From the NCBI GenBank assembly GCA_017654935.2, contig CM065690.1, positions 39,085,742-39,149,741 of the forward strand: a stretch of DNA of 64,000 bases, read 5' to 3'. The DNA is from Phymorhynchus buccinoides (Eukaryota; Mollusca; Gastropoda; Neogastropoda; Raphitomidae). Below are positions 15,160 through 28,240 of the stretch, piece by piece (within the stretch, counting starts at the first letter, position 1; the number at the start of each line of letters is the position of its first letter). Made by a program: the position numbers and the translations under genes. The notes under the pieces were generated by a model. It saw nothing but the letters and a program-made list of their open reading frames with translations. It was not told the origin of the DNA and did no database searches.

Positions 15160-15393
15160 GAGGGGGGGGGGGGGGGGGGGGAAGAGAAGGGCCATTTTCG
15201 TAACTTGAAGGGACGTTTTCGTCCCGAGTACTGGCCGTTTTCGTAACTAGTAGGGCCGTGTACCGGGGCCGTTTTCGTAACCAGTAGCCGGGCCGTTTTC
15301 ATCCCGGGTACCGGGACCATCGGGCCGTTCAGTTTCGTATAGCCTATTGCGAATCAGTTGTGTGACAATGCATACGTGTATTAGGCCTATTAT

Positions 15394-15472
<79 letters not shown>

Positions 15473-15473
15473 C

Positions 15474-15514
<41 letters not shown>

Positions 15515-15780
15515 CGTCGTCACAGCAGTTGTTGTTGCTGATTGTTATATGTATTTTTTACCGGCCAAACGAAGTCTGACCGGTATTGTTTTGTCTGCTC
15601 ATGTTATTGGATTTTTGTTTCATGTTTTTATTCCGACTATTTCAATTGTGTGTAAAGCGCCCTGTAGCCTACATAGTAGGATGGGCGCTATATATAAAAT
15701 TTCCTCATTATTATTATTATATCTAGTATGGCCGTTTTCAGTTGTAGGGGTCGTTTTCGTCAGGGGCCGTTTTCACCAGT
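15160..15780 (+). repeat. 'ggccgttttcgt' satellite units and (TAG)n trinucleotide tract
   Basis: A poly-G run is followed by irregular ggccgttttcgtaac units (15180-15345), a (TAG)n run of about 130 bp at 15394-15520, a tail-like piece with gtgtaaagcgcc and (ATT)n near 15650-15720, and further gccgttttc units at 15725-15775. Confidence 0.8.
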
Positions 15781-15891
15781 CACCACTGATATTAAAAGCC
15801 ACTGGAGGGGGAAAAAAGACAAACATCCTCCGCTGTCCTTGTTCCTACTGTTCTTACTATTAGTCTAATTTCAGCCCAGTCAGTGCAAAAT

Positions 15892-16838
<947 letters not shown>

Positions 16839-17022
16839 TGGTCACTGTCTGATCCATAGATAGAGTAAAAGATTCATAAACCTTTAGTGTGTTAAAAAAA
16901 TAAAGTACAGTAATTTTTTTTATTATACTATATCCTCCTCTTTTGAAATAAAAAAGGAAGCTTTCGTCCTTCTAAATTCCCTAGTGTATCCCATAGGCTT
17001 ACCAATCAACCCAATATTGATC

Positions 17023-17613
17023 GGTGGCCACGTGCAGGCAGGCAGTGTAGGTGCGCGCGCTGCGTTGGCATCTCCCTCTCGTTCAGTGGCTGTTGTCTAC
17101 CAAAGAGAGGCTGGAAACATTTAGGCCTATGGCTATGCCGTCTGCAACTGAGATGGAATCTGCCATGTTTTAACGAGGGGTCTGTTGTCAACATTTGCAG
17201 ATCGAAAGCAAATTGGAGTATGCATCAGGTTTGATTCATGCCAGTTTTCTTTTTTGATCTTTTTGTTTTTCGTTAGATTTTGTATCAGGAGCCAGATATG
17301 AGATCCGATTTGTTATTAGGTGGCCACGTGCAGGCAGGCAGTGTAGGTGCGCGCGCTGCGTTGGCATCTCCCTCTCGTTCAGTGGCTGTTGTCTACCAAA
17401 GAGAGGCTGGAAACATTTAGGCCTATGGCTATGCCGTCTGCAACTGAGATGGAATCTGCCATGTTTTAACGAGGGGTCTGTTGTCAACATTTGCAGATCG
17501 AAAGCAAATTGGAGTATGCATCAGGTTTGATTCATGCCAGTTTTCTTTTTTGATCTTTTTGTTTTTCGTTAGATTTTGTATCAGGAGCCAGATATGAGAT
17601 CCGATTTGTTATT
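17023..17613 (+). repeat. Tandem duplication, 296 bp x 2
   Basis: Both copies start ggtggccacgtgcaggc and end gatccgatttgttatt, with 296 bp between equivalent points. They look identical throughout, so the event is recent or assembly-made. Minus-strand short ORFs in each copy are identical and not recognisable. Confidence 0.93.
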
Positions 17614-17818
17614 TCGTGTTTAAATTTTTTGATGTTGTTCCTAGCCAGGGATCGCAGGATCTGTAGTAGCTTCTTTCTTTTTTCTTTCCTGTAGAGCAAC
17701 CACAGTCACTTCTGACTATTCTGTCGCTGTAACTTTATGGGAATCTGCGGAAATGCACACTGAGGTACTACTGAGAAGAAGAACAAAAAATTGACAGTAG
17801 CAGAAGACAGAAAGCCTG

Positions 17819-17930
17819 GCCCAGCCAGCCAGGTTCCGCTAATCGGCCCCTAACGTGATGCCGCGCCAAGCGAGAGAATGACCCAGCCAGCCAGGTCCCG
17901 CTAATCGGGCCCCAACGTGATGCCGCGCCA
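17819..17930 (+). repeat. Tandem pair of about 60-bp GC-rich units
   Basis: Two units with cccagccagccaggt, ccgctaatcggg and aacgtgatgccgcgcca. They lie just beyond the 3' side of the LINE fragment and may belong to that element or to a separate short repeat. Confidence 0.7.
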
Positions 17931-17991
17931 CAGGGAAAAAGAGGGAGAAAAAAAAAAAAGGAGAGAGAGAGAGAGGTGGGGTGGGGTAAAG

Positions 17992-19212
17992 TTATTGTGA
18001 TTTGGAGACCCAGGACACGAAGGTGCCCAAGGTCCCCGCCTCAACAGCCTGCTCCGGGAGGTTGTTCCATGCCTTGATGGTGCGTGGCAGGAAACTGGCC
18101 TGTCTGTATTGTGTGCGGCAGTAGATCTGGGCCAGCTGCTTGGTGTGGGCTCGACGCTGGCGTTGTGGTGCCGGGGTCAGTTTGTCTTTCATGGTCTTCA
18201 TGGAAACGAGTTCGTGATGGAGTTTATGCATCATGACAACTCTTGCTGTTTCTCTTCTTTGTTGCAGTGAGGGCCACTTCAGTTGCTCGAGCATAGATGA
18301 CACGCTTGATGTGTTTCTGAAGCGGCGAAGTACGAATCTTGCTACTCGCCGTTGCACTGCTTCGAGTCTGTCGATGTCCTGTTGCTGGTGAGGGTCCCAT
18401 ACTGTGGAAGCATATTCCAATATGGGACGTACAAATGTCTTGTATGCTCTTTCTCTGATGGTCTGGGAACTGATTTTCAGGTTTCTTCTCAAAAACCCTA
18501 GGGTCCTATTGGCCCTTGAGATGATTTGAATGTGTTTTTTCCAGCTCAGGTCTCTACTGATGGTGACTCCCAGGTATTTCGCAGAGTCCATAGTTTCAAG
18601 CAAGTGGCCATGGAGCACATACCTGCTTTCTTGCATCTGCCTCTTTCTGGTGACAGGTAAGGTGGTGCATTTTCCAGGATGGAACACCATGTCCCAGCTC
18701 TTCTCCCACTCAGCAAGCTGATGGAGGTCATGCTGTAGCTGTTCATGGTCCTGGGGCACCGCTACCACTCTGTACACTGCTGTGTCATCCGCAAAGAGAC
18801 GGGCTGGTGATGTCAATCTTTCCGGCAAATCATTAATGTAGGCTAGAAAAAGGCAAGGCCCAAGAACGGATCCCTGAGGCACTCCTGAGCATACATCAAT
18901 CTGTGCGGAGCTGACGCCATTGACAACAACTGCCTGCCTTCTGTTGCTGAGGAAGTCTTTGATCCAGTCAATGAGCTTCCCCTGGATGCCATAATGGTGA
19001 AGCTTATGTATAAGCAAGCTATGATTCACCTTGTCGAAGGCTTTTGCGAAGTCCATTATCAGGATGTCAGTTTGCTTGCCCTGCTCTAGATTTTCAAACA
19101 GTTCATCAGTGAACTCCAGGAGCTGTGTTTCGCAGGACTTCATCTTTCTAAATTCATGTTGCTGGTCACATAGTATCCCATGTTCTTCGAAGCCTTCTTT
19201 GTAGCCTATCAT
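17992..19212 (-). mobile_element. Non-LTR retrotransposon (Jockey/CR1-like), 5'-truncated reverse transcriptase
   Basis: A 406-codon open frame with reverse transcriptase motifs in order: motif A ILIMDFAKAFDKVNHS near residues 51-66, motif B SGVPQGSVLGP near 108-118, catalytic FADDTAVY near 140-147, then KYLGVTI near 213-219, and a C-terminal LEYASTVWDPHQ block typical of Jockey/CR1-type elements. The frame starts at an in-frame Met inside the fingers region. No apurinic endonuclease domain lies upstream (19213 onward), so the copy is 5'-truncated, as usual for target-primed insertion. The frame is intact over its length, which suggests a fairly young insertion. Confidence 0.9.
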
Positions 19213-19511
19213 AAGACATAAGTATGGCCAGATTCACGACTTTCATTCTAGGCCTATCGCTCGGTTTCAGTAATTGAGTAATTGCCCAGTTGTGTAAGTA
19301 GGTCTAATCGTTTAAGCTTTCGAACAGTAGTGGGTTAATTAATGCTTACATATAGTGTAAGCTGAAGATGAAGGGGAAGAGGGTAGGCTACGTGGAGAAC
19401 ATACATTTTAAAAGGATACGTTTCTAAAACTGGGTACCCAAATTGCATTAAAATGTTTTTGCTTATATATCTTAACTGTCCCCTTGACAATCTTCTCTCT
19501 CTCTCTCTCTG

Positions 19512-19588
<77 letters not shown>

Positions 19589-19888
19589 ACACAAAAAGAC
19601 AGGCATGCTAATTGGTACAAAAAGGCACATTTAGTTTTGCTAAATGGAAGTAGCACACAGAAATAGTTTAACTTCTTAAAGACTCAGTGACGCACCACGA
19701 TTAAGTCCCTTGTTTTTTTCTGGGTAACTGTGACCCACATGCAAATTTCCCCAACTTGAAATTGAGGCTGCTCTTTCAACTGTTTCGGTTTGAATTTTGG
19801 GACATTTATAAAGGAGTCAGACTTGGTCAAAGCAAGAGGGAAAACATATGAAACACATGATTTGGACACGTGATCTGGTGGATCTTTG
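19213..19888. other. Non-coding stretch with (CT)n tract
   Basis: Contains a (CT)n microsatellite at about 19494-19584. The rest shows no gene or structured repeat. Confidence 0.6.
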
Positions 19889-20042
19889 AAGGGCCAGCCA
19901 CATGTCCACTACAATCGCACGACTGCACGATACGATTCGATCACGCGGTCTCGAAGCGCGATTCACATTTGTTGTTGGAGACCACATGATCGAATCGTAT
20001 TGTACAGTCGTACGATTTTAGTGGACGTGTGGCTGGTCCTTA
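19889..20042. mobile_element. Fold-back MITE, about 154 bp
   Basis: Two arms of about 55 bp are imperfect reverse complements: the left begins aagggccagccacatgtcc and continues with an actacaatcgcacgactg-type core; the right ends gtggacgtgtggctggtcct. The loop is about 45 bp with ggtctcgaagcgcgattc. There is no coding potential, so it is a hairpin-type miniature element. Confidence 0.8.
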
Positions 20043-20299
20043 AGAATGTGGGCTACACTGGAATACTGCATTTAATGTGCATAACAGACATGCCTGTGCA
20101 CACATGTCAGGTCAAGTCAGGTCAGGTAGGACGACTAGGCCTCAGGCCTCTCAAACGTCCTTTCTCTTGATTGCGATTTAAAAAAAAAAATTCAGTTGGC
20201 ATTTTAATACTGGTATTTTAATTTACTAAGGTTTGGGTCTTTGTCCAGTTTTTTAAAAAAATTGTTAGTATCAGGTGCAAGTAATACACACACAGTATA

Positions 20300-20515
20300 T
20301 ATACATGTTCTTCTTCTGCGTTCCCAGGCCATATGGCCATAATGGGTAAGGTACATATGTATCCGGTTTTTAGTTTTCATTGGTCTCCCCGCTGCGTACA
20401 GCCAACACATTCCGATTTTGGAGGAGCTCAAAGGAGAAAATATTTGGAAGACTTTTTTGGAAAAAAGGCATGAGAATGGGCTAATAAGTCAGAAAGGTAG
20501 TAGATAATAAATAAT
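20300..20515 (+). repeat. Interspersed repeat family R1, 5' part
   Basis: Starts with (ttc)n then tgcgttcccaggccatatgg, followed by ttcattggtctccccgctgc, acacattccgattttgg and aggagctcaaaggagaaaa. The same head order is seen in reverse at 47430-47620 and 50160-50340 and forward at 57597. Confidence 0.8.
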
Positions 20516-20599
20516 AATAATAATGACAATTTATATAGTGCTTATTCTCCTTACGGGGTTCTAAGCGCTTCATAAAGAAGTTTATTATTTTTAAACATG

Positions 20600-20696
20600 C
20601 ACGCACGCACGCATGCACACACACATGCACATGCACACACACACGAAAACTCGCACACACTTTCTGTCTGTTGATCTGTCTGTCTGCATCTCTGTA

Positions 20697-20786
<90 letters not shown>

Positions 20787-20840
20787 ATCTCTCTCTCTCT
20801 CTCTTTCTCTGTCTTTTTTTCTCAACACACACACACATTC
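20600..20840 (+). repeat. (CA)n and (CT)n microsatellites
   Basis: A CA-rich start then about 90 bp of (CT)n, flanked by an AT-rich tail-like sequence with ctaagcgcttcata near 20560. Confidence 0.9.
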
Positions 20841-21097
20841 TCATTTATGTTGAATATAATATGCATACGGGCACAAACTGTGTTCATGCAATACAGCACA
20901 TCCAACTTGAGGAATTAAACCTGTTGTTGGAACAGCGTGTATTGAAACGTAGAACAGGCAGCTGTGGGAGTGAAAGACGAGCTGTAGTACTGGTACTTTG
21001 GATCTAGCGTTATATGTTTATTTTTTTTGTTTGCTGTCCATTGAAATGTGATCTCTAACCCTAACAGCTGAAATTCTAAGACTGGGCTTGCACGTAG

Positions 21098-21105
21098 TGT
21101 GTGTG

Positions 21106-21145
<40 letters not shown>

Positions 21146-21240
21146 AGTGTGTGTGTGCGTGTGTGTGTGTGAGAGTGAGTGAGAGAGAGAAAGAGGTAGA
21201 GAGAGTGAGAGAGAAAGAGGTAGAGAGAGTGAGAGAGCAC
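21098..21240 (+). repeat. (GT)n and (GA)n microsatellite with small 24-bp repeat
   Basis: A (GT)n tract followed by two units of gagagagaaagaggtagagag-like sequence. It lies about 250 bp upstream of the GluN1 first coding exon. Confidence 0.85.
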
Positions 21241-21413
21241 ATTGTGTAGTGTACATGTGCGTGTGTATTTGTGCATTAAAACTATACTTGTTCATAGGTA
21301 TTTTATGTTTATTTCAAACATTATACCATACATTTTTCGTCCAGAGAAACTATACTGGAACTTTTTTTCCCCTAAACACACCAACAAATGCTGACTTTCT
21401 TATTTGCTTTTAG

Positions 21414-21493
21414 GAGGAGTGAGGGAACCATAATCTGCAGCAAGTAAAATCAGTTCTGTGGAAAACATTGAATCATCAGAACTATCAGGGACC
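21414..21493 (+). other. Probable 5' UTR part of GluN1 first coding exon
   Basis: A good acceptor (pyrimidine-rich stretch ending tatttgcttttag) sits at 21400-21413. The 80 bp between it and the ATG contain no upstream ATG. This suggests that the promoter and a non-coding first exon lie further upstream, where they cannot be recognised by eye. Confidence 0.5.
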
Positions 21494-21907
21494 ATGGAGA
21501 GAGACATTATCATGCATCTACTCACTGTGTGCGCGCTAGTATGCTCTTGCCTCGTGGACTTTACACTAGCAGCGCCAAAGACCATCATGATCGGGGGATC
21601 TCTCAGCTCCGACCTTCACCAGTTCCACTTCAAGCAGGCGGTGCAGAAACTGAACAGCAGACTGGCGCAGGATGTGTCCCTGCACAGCGCAGTGCAGTTC
21701 AACGCCACAGCTATCATGATGGACGGCAATCCCATCCGCTCGGCTCTGGATGTGTGCGACCGGCTGCTGACGGAGCGCGTGTACACAGTGGTGGCCTCGC
21801 ACCCCAACTCCAGTCTGCACGCGCCCATCTCGGTGTCCTACACCTGCGGCTACTACCATATCCCGGTCATCGGGGTGTCTGCCAGGGACAGCGCCTTTTC
21901 CGATGTG
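21494..21907 (+). CDS. Nmdar1: GluN1 exon 1: signal peptide and start of amino-terminal domain
   Basis: 138 codons. The ATG lies in a strong context (gggaccATGg) and is followed by a hydrophobic leader, [19 protein letters not shown], then mature sequence [11 protein letters not shown]. An in-frame GTG-led extension upstream has no Met and is UTR. A second Met six codons later would also leave a signal peptide. [18 protein letters not shown] matches the family's YTAGFYRIPVLGLTTR segment. The exon ends in phase 0 at a gtgagt donor. Confidence 0.93.
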
Positions 21908-24900
21908 GTGAGTGGCTTTGGGTGTCTCGTTCTGCTCTTGTGTTGATAGGGCAGGTGAGGCTAGTACGTCCCTATAGGTTGCTTTTTTATGTTCATTGTT
22001 TTTGGTTGGGGCTTTCTCTGGTTGGGTTAGTTGTGTGTATTGTGACTCGACGTCAGATGTATTGTGTTGTCTGAAGGGCTGTTTTTATGAACATGGGATG
22101 CATTTTTTGTCGTCCTAGTTTTTTGTAGGAATATGAGTACTTTGCATTGGGAATAAGAGTGTGCTTTTCTCTCTATGTCTGTACATGTGAGTGTATGTGA
22201 ACAGAAGTTTTCTAAGACTCGGCAAGAGTCTTTCCGTCTCCCCAGCCCACAGTACTGTATCTTTAGCTTCTTTCAGTTTTTATTCCCATTCCGATCTTAA
22301 AGGTGATCGACAAATAAGCAAAACGAACATTGAAGCACATAACATTAAAAATGTTTTAACAGGATTGATCTGTATGTAGTTAAGCATATACACACGTGTG
22401 TGATTTTGATGATTTACAGAATGTGCACAAGATGTTCCTGCGCACGGTCCCCCCCTACTTCCACCAGGCGGATGTGTGGGTGGCCATGCTGAGCCACCTG
22501 GGCTGGAAGCACGTCATCTTCGTCTACAGCGCTGATGAGGAGGGCAGGACCATCCTCAGCCGCTTCCAGACCCTGGCTGAGAAAAAGATCAAAGTAGGTG
22601 GCCACAATATGTACAGGCGTGTTAGTTTAATTTTTTTTTTTTTAATGCATTGCGAGAAATATTTTGCATAAATGAACTTGTGTTTTTTTCTGTATTGATA
22701 ATCTTTAGTGTTCCACTTTCAGTGCTTTATTTTATTGTAAGATTTATCAGATTTATGCCTCAGGGACATTGATACTGTACCCTGTGTTTTTGTCTGAAAA
22801 TGCTGACAGCTACTGATTTGGATGTTAAAAAACCCAGGCCATCTCGGGAAAAGCTAGAATGTTAACGGGCAATATGAGTTCCTCTATCTTAACAGCAAGA
22901 TTTGCATTTGTAAAGGCAAAAACGTAAGAAATGATAGCAGGTTTTCTTAATTTTTTTCTCCTTTGATATTTTCCAAAATCATGTTCTTCTATACTATAAA
23001 TTTGTAAGAGCCAAGCAATGAGAGTGATCTTGTCTTGCTCAAACATGTACCTTAATATGAGTCCTTTGGTGTTGTTTTGGTCAAATGACTGTGAAAGGTA
23101 AGTGACTGGTGATATGTGCAGATTGACCGCACCATCAAGTACATCCCAGGGGAGAACAACTACACCAATGACCTGACTCAAATCCACAGCCTGGAGTCGA
23201 GGGTCATTATCCTGTCAGCATCGTGAGTAGTCTCTTCATTGCTGAGGACACACACTGAGCTTGCTGGCATACTGACTGTCACACTGTTTCATAATCAGTC
23301 ACGACAGTACATTGACAGTCAAACTGGCACACCAATCGTCACAACGGCAAATTGACACTCACGCTGGCATAGTTGTAGTCATACTGGCATACTGACAGTT
23401 ACATTAACACACTTGCTGCCACCCCCACCCCGACAGCCACTGGCATGCTTACCTGTCATGCACTCACACTTACGGTCAATCTGATTCTGACTGAAAAGTA
23501 CATATCAGGGGTCCCAATCATCCCGCAAAGGGGTCCCTGGGAGCCCTGACACATTGACAGTCACATTGGTTGAGAGTCACGCTGGTTCTCTGAGAAATGC
23601 ATTGTGCTACACTGACAGACATTGCCTTGGCATGAGGCTGTGTCAGACCAGTTGACATAAGCTAGAACGCCAAGGCTACATCAAAATGTTGTTATGCACT
23701 GAATGGTTGTGCGGGGATTGTCTTAAGCCATGACAAGCTCCCAGCATAACATCATCAGTCTAAAATCCCCCGAAGAGGGAGTGTGGCTGCCCACATGGCG
23801 GGGTAATCAAAAAAAACGGTCACACACGTAATATTCTCATCCCTAGCTGGTGCATTTGCACTGAATTGTTCAAGTGCTCTGGCTGTTGGGATGATCCCTG
23901 GAGTTGTTAAGCCAGGGAACAACAACAGCAACAACACTGACAGACTTTTTGCACACCAATATTCACACCGTTTACATTTTTCAGAACTGTAATCCCATGA
24001 ACAAATGCTGGGTAAGATAGTGAACAGATTAGATTGCAGCAGTAATCGGATAATGGCAAGAGAACGCTTTTCTTTCGGTTTTTCGATTTATAGTGATTGA
24101 TGACTGACTGGTGTTTGTGTTTCCAGGACAGACGATGCAGAAACCATCTTCAACAACTCAGAGACGTTGGGTTTGATGGTGGAGGACTTTGCCTGGATTG
24201 TATCGGAGCGGGCCTTCGCTGCCTCCAACACCCCTGTCGGTCAGTTGGACCAGTTAAACACTAAGCATTCTTCAAAATTATTTGTGGAATGTATGTGAGG
24301 AAGGAGAAAGAATGGTGGTCATTTGATTGCATTAGGATACTAGGATAACAACTACCATTGTTACCATTACCATCAGCGTCAACAAAAACAACAGCATAGT
24401 TTCGATTCCAAGAGATAAGACTGTTGAAAATTAATGGTAATTGTTTCCTAAAAAGAGCACAAAAAGCTTCTCTCCAGCTTTTGTCACTTCCAAGTCTAGA
24501 TTTCTTCTAGCATGATCTTCATGAACCGTTCAGTTTGTGAAAGGAATATTCTTTCAAAAATACTTCTTACTTATGGAAAATAGTTACATAGTTCTGCATT
24601 TATAGTTACATAGTATCTTAAGCACAGTAGGTTGGAAAAGACTGATAAGAGGAGACCTGTATAAAATGTTGATGCCAATACTGTGTGGTTCAGGTGTGCT
24701 GGGCCTGCTCCTGGTGAATGGCACCGATGAAATGAAGCACATCACGGATGCTGTGGACATCATCTACGATTCTTTTCTGCGTCTGCCGTCCATACAAAAT
24801 CTGGAAGAGCCCCCATCATCCTGCAGTGACAAGAAGCCATGGGAGGATGGCTCCAAAATTCTGACGTAAGTCGCACTTTACTTTGTGCATGGGTGCAACT

Positions 24901-25541
24901 ATTTAATTTTACACTGATTTCAGTGTTTGTTTGTTTTTATTTTGCCAGAACAACTTCATTTTGTTTTTAAATTCATCAACAACAACAAAAAATCAACCAC
25001 AAGTGATTTAGGGAGTTTTAAACTTGGTTCTTCTATCCTGGAAGTCTCTCAGGGAATCTTGAAAACAGCATGATGATGCCTTATTGTTTTCAAAGGTAAT
25101 GTAAACATTTTACAAGGCTTATCGGACTCAAACTGTCTCTGTCCATCATTTTAACTGTCTGTCTTGTTATTTCTCTCGCTTGCATTGCCCCCATGAATCG
25201 TCCAACAGGCTCTGCCCCTGTATCCCACCAGGGCCCTGGGTGGCCCCTGGACCCCTGCCTTTCATTTTTTTTTTTAATTTTTAGGAGTTGCACTCATGTT
25301 TGTGCAACAACTGTCAACAGGGTTTACATGGTGGATGATTTTATTGACACTTTTCCAACTCTCAAAACAGTGAAGGTTGGACATTTCTCTAAGTGTCTTA
25401 GAGGGGCTGACTCTAAAGTCTCTTCCACACATGACTTTGGGTGAGTCTGTGGGATGTTTTCTGCCTATAGTTTCTGTCATTACAGTGTGCATGATGGATG
25501 GGACAGATAAAACAATATATGTGTACATAGGGTGTGTTGGT

Positions 25542-25625
<84 letters not shown>

Positions 25626-28189
25626 GGATAGAAGTTTCTTAAAGATTAACTGTGTTTATTGGTGGTTGTGTGTGTGCTGGATAGGAAAGTTTCCAAAATT
25701 ATATCTGTGTAGAGTATTTTTCATTAACCTGTATGCCTCAACGCCAATTGCTTATTGAAATTATCTTGGCCAATATATTCTGGGCCCAAAAAAATAAAAA
25801 ATAAATAAACCCCTTAATTTTCATGGATGAAAGTTATATGATAAAAAAATCAATCCTTATACAGTGGAGTCCGGGTAAAACGAATTTTAAGGGAACACAG
25901 ACTCAGTTCGTTGTATCAGGATTTCGTTATACATGTATAATGTATGTTGAAAACAAAAACAGTTCAAACACTCACCAATGATAACCGAAAGCATAAACTT
26001 GACCAGTTTGGATCGTCTGTCTTAATCACGGGATGTACAAGGCTTGAAGAAATTCAGCAGTGTTGTCTGACACTGATCTGTTTTGGCACACTTTTCAACA
26101 AGTTTGTCCATTAAGTGACAACACATCACACAAATTTAGTTTGTTATAGGCTTTCACAAACTTTTCGATCTTTATTTTGAGCGCGAATTGTAAAGCGACC
26201 TTGAAAAAACGAATGATCTGTAGGAAGCCTAGACCTAGCAGACGACCCAGTGTGAATCTAAATGAGTTCACGCATGCGCAGTTCATATTTTCCAACTTCC
26301 TTCCTCTTGACAACACGTTCTAGCTTGGAGTTTGAAGGCCTAGGTTTTTGCAGCGCATCGCACAGGCTGAGTTCGTTATAGGCTATTTTTCAAAGTAAAT
26401 AAAATTATCCTGGGGCGTAGAACATGTGTTCGTAAAAAGCGGGTGTTCGTTATTTCCAAAGGATTTTTTGTTCGTTATACCCATGGCTTTGCAAGTAACA
26501 AATAGAAGGGCATTTGCCGGGAAATTGAAGTCAGTTCGTTAATCACGAAATTTCGTTAAAAGCGAGTTCGTTATAGTTGGACTCCACTGTACATGTGAAT
26601 TTCTCTTAATCACTGAGAGCAGCTGAAGAATGGGAAAGGTCGGGTCATTACATTGCAGGTGTACTATGATTTTCCAGTTATGGGAAATGATGGATTGATT
26701 GATTGATTGATAGCTCAAAAGTTGAACACCATGCTCTGTGTGATTAAGCTTACATGTGCGTGATTAGTCCGTCACCAAAGGTGATCGGACTATTGCGATG
26801 GGCTGGTTTGTATTTTTTTTCTGTCTGTCCCAAGGATATCTCCCGAACCGCTTGACCGAATCGCGTCAAATTTTGTGTGAAGGTGTGCCTCCTTAATAGG
26901 AAGAGATTGGCGCAAACCATTTTGCCGTCGTGACCTTGAAAACCGAAAATCTATTTTTAGCCATATCTCGGGCACCGATCAACATAGGATGTTGAAACTT
27001 GGTATGAAGGTGGTTTGGCTTATGCCCGTTCTGATGATGGCATACCGATCAAGGTCAAGGTCAAGGTCAAAAAGATCGCTGGAGCCTGAAAATCGGAGGG
27101 TCATTTTTTTCTCCTTCTGTCTGTCCCAAGGATATCTTTCAAACGGGTTGACAGAATCACGTCAAATTTTGTGTGCTGGTGTATCACCATGAGAGGAAGG
27201 CATCCGCGCAAAACCATTTTGCCGTCGTGACCTTGACCTTGGCGTACGACCTTGAAAACCGAAAATCTTTCAGGGGCCATAACTCCCACACCGTTAGTGT
27301 TAGAGTCTTCAAATTTGGCATGAAGGTACTTTGGCTTATGCCCGTTCTGATGGTGGCATACCGATCAAGGTCAAGGTCATGGTCCGGGCGATCAGTAGGC
27401 CTTGGAAAGTGGTAGGGGTCTACACATTGGGTTTTAAGCCATATTTTCCACATTTGTACTTGACAGAAGCGCTTCAGATTGTGTGTGGTACTGTATACCC
27501 TAGAGAAGAAAACATCCGAGCATAAATTATCACCATGCTGACCTTGACCTTGAAGTGTGACCTTGAAAACCGAAATTTCCTTCTTTGCGCTATATGTTTC
27601 TTCTTCAAGCTCTATCTCGTGAACTAGAAGACAGAATCCCTTCCAATTTTGTGTCAGGATGTGACACTCTACGGGGTGTCGCAAGTGCGTGGCATTGCTG
27701 GTGACGGACATGTCTGCCGCTCGGCGACGCCCTTGTTGATTGTTGTTGTTGTTTACATACCCTGGCTAAAAGACTCCAGGGATCATCCCAACAGCCGAAA
27801 CACTTGAACACTATGGTACAAATGCATCAGCTGGGGATGAGAACATTACGTGTGTGACTGTTTTTGATTACCCTGCCATGTGGGCAGCCACATTCCGTCT
27901 TTGGGGGATTTTGGAGACTGGTGATGTTATGCTAGGAGCTTGTCATGGCTAAAGACATTCCCCGCATAACTATGCATAGCATGAACAACATTTTGATGTA
28001 GCCTTGGTGTTCTAGCCTATGTCAATTGGTCTGACACAGCCTTAAGCCAAGGCAAGTGTGATTGATTGATATCAAAAGTTGAACACAATGCTTGTGTGTG
28101 TGTATTTGTGTGTGTGTATGTGTGTGTGTGTATGTGTGTGTTTGTATGTGTGTGTGTGTGTATGTGTGTGTGTGTATGTATGTGTGTGT

Positions 28190-28240
<51 letters not shown>

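Noticed and set aside
17819..17930. tRNA-like gene or SINE head in the GC-rich pair
   Set aside because: The ggttccgctaatc string resembles a B box only loosely, and no cloverleaf or A box at the right distance could be drawn.
26790..27711. ORFs with repeated SRSRSRSK and [11 protein letters not shown]
   Set aside because: They overlap a diverged interspersed repeat with units in different frames; no recognised domain and no splice logic.
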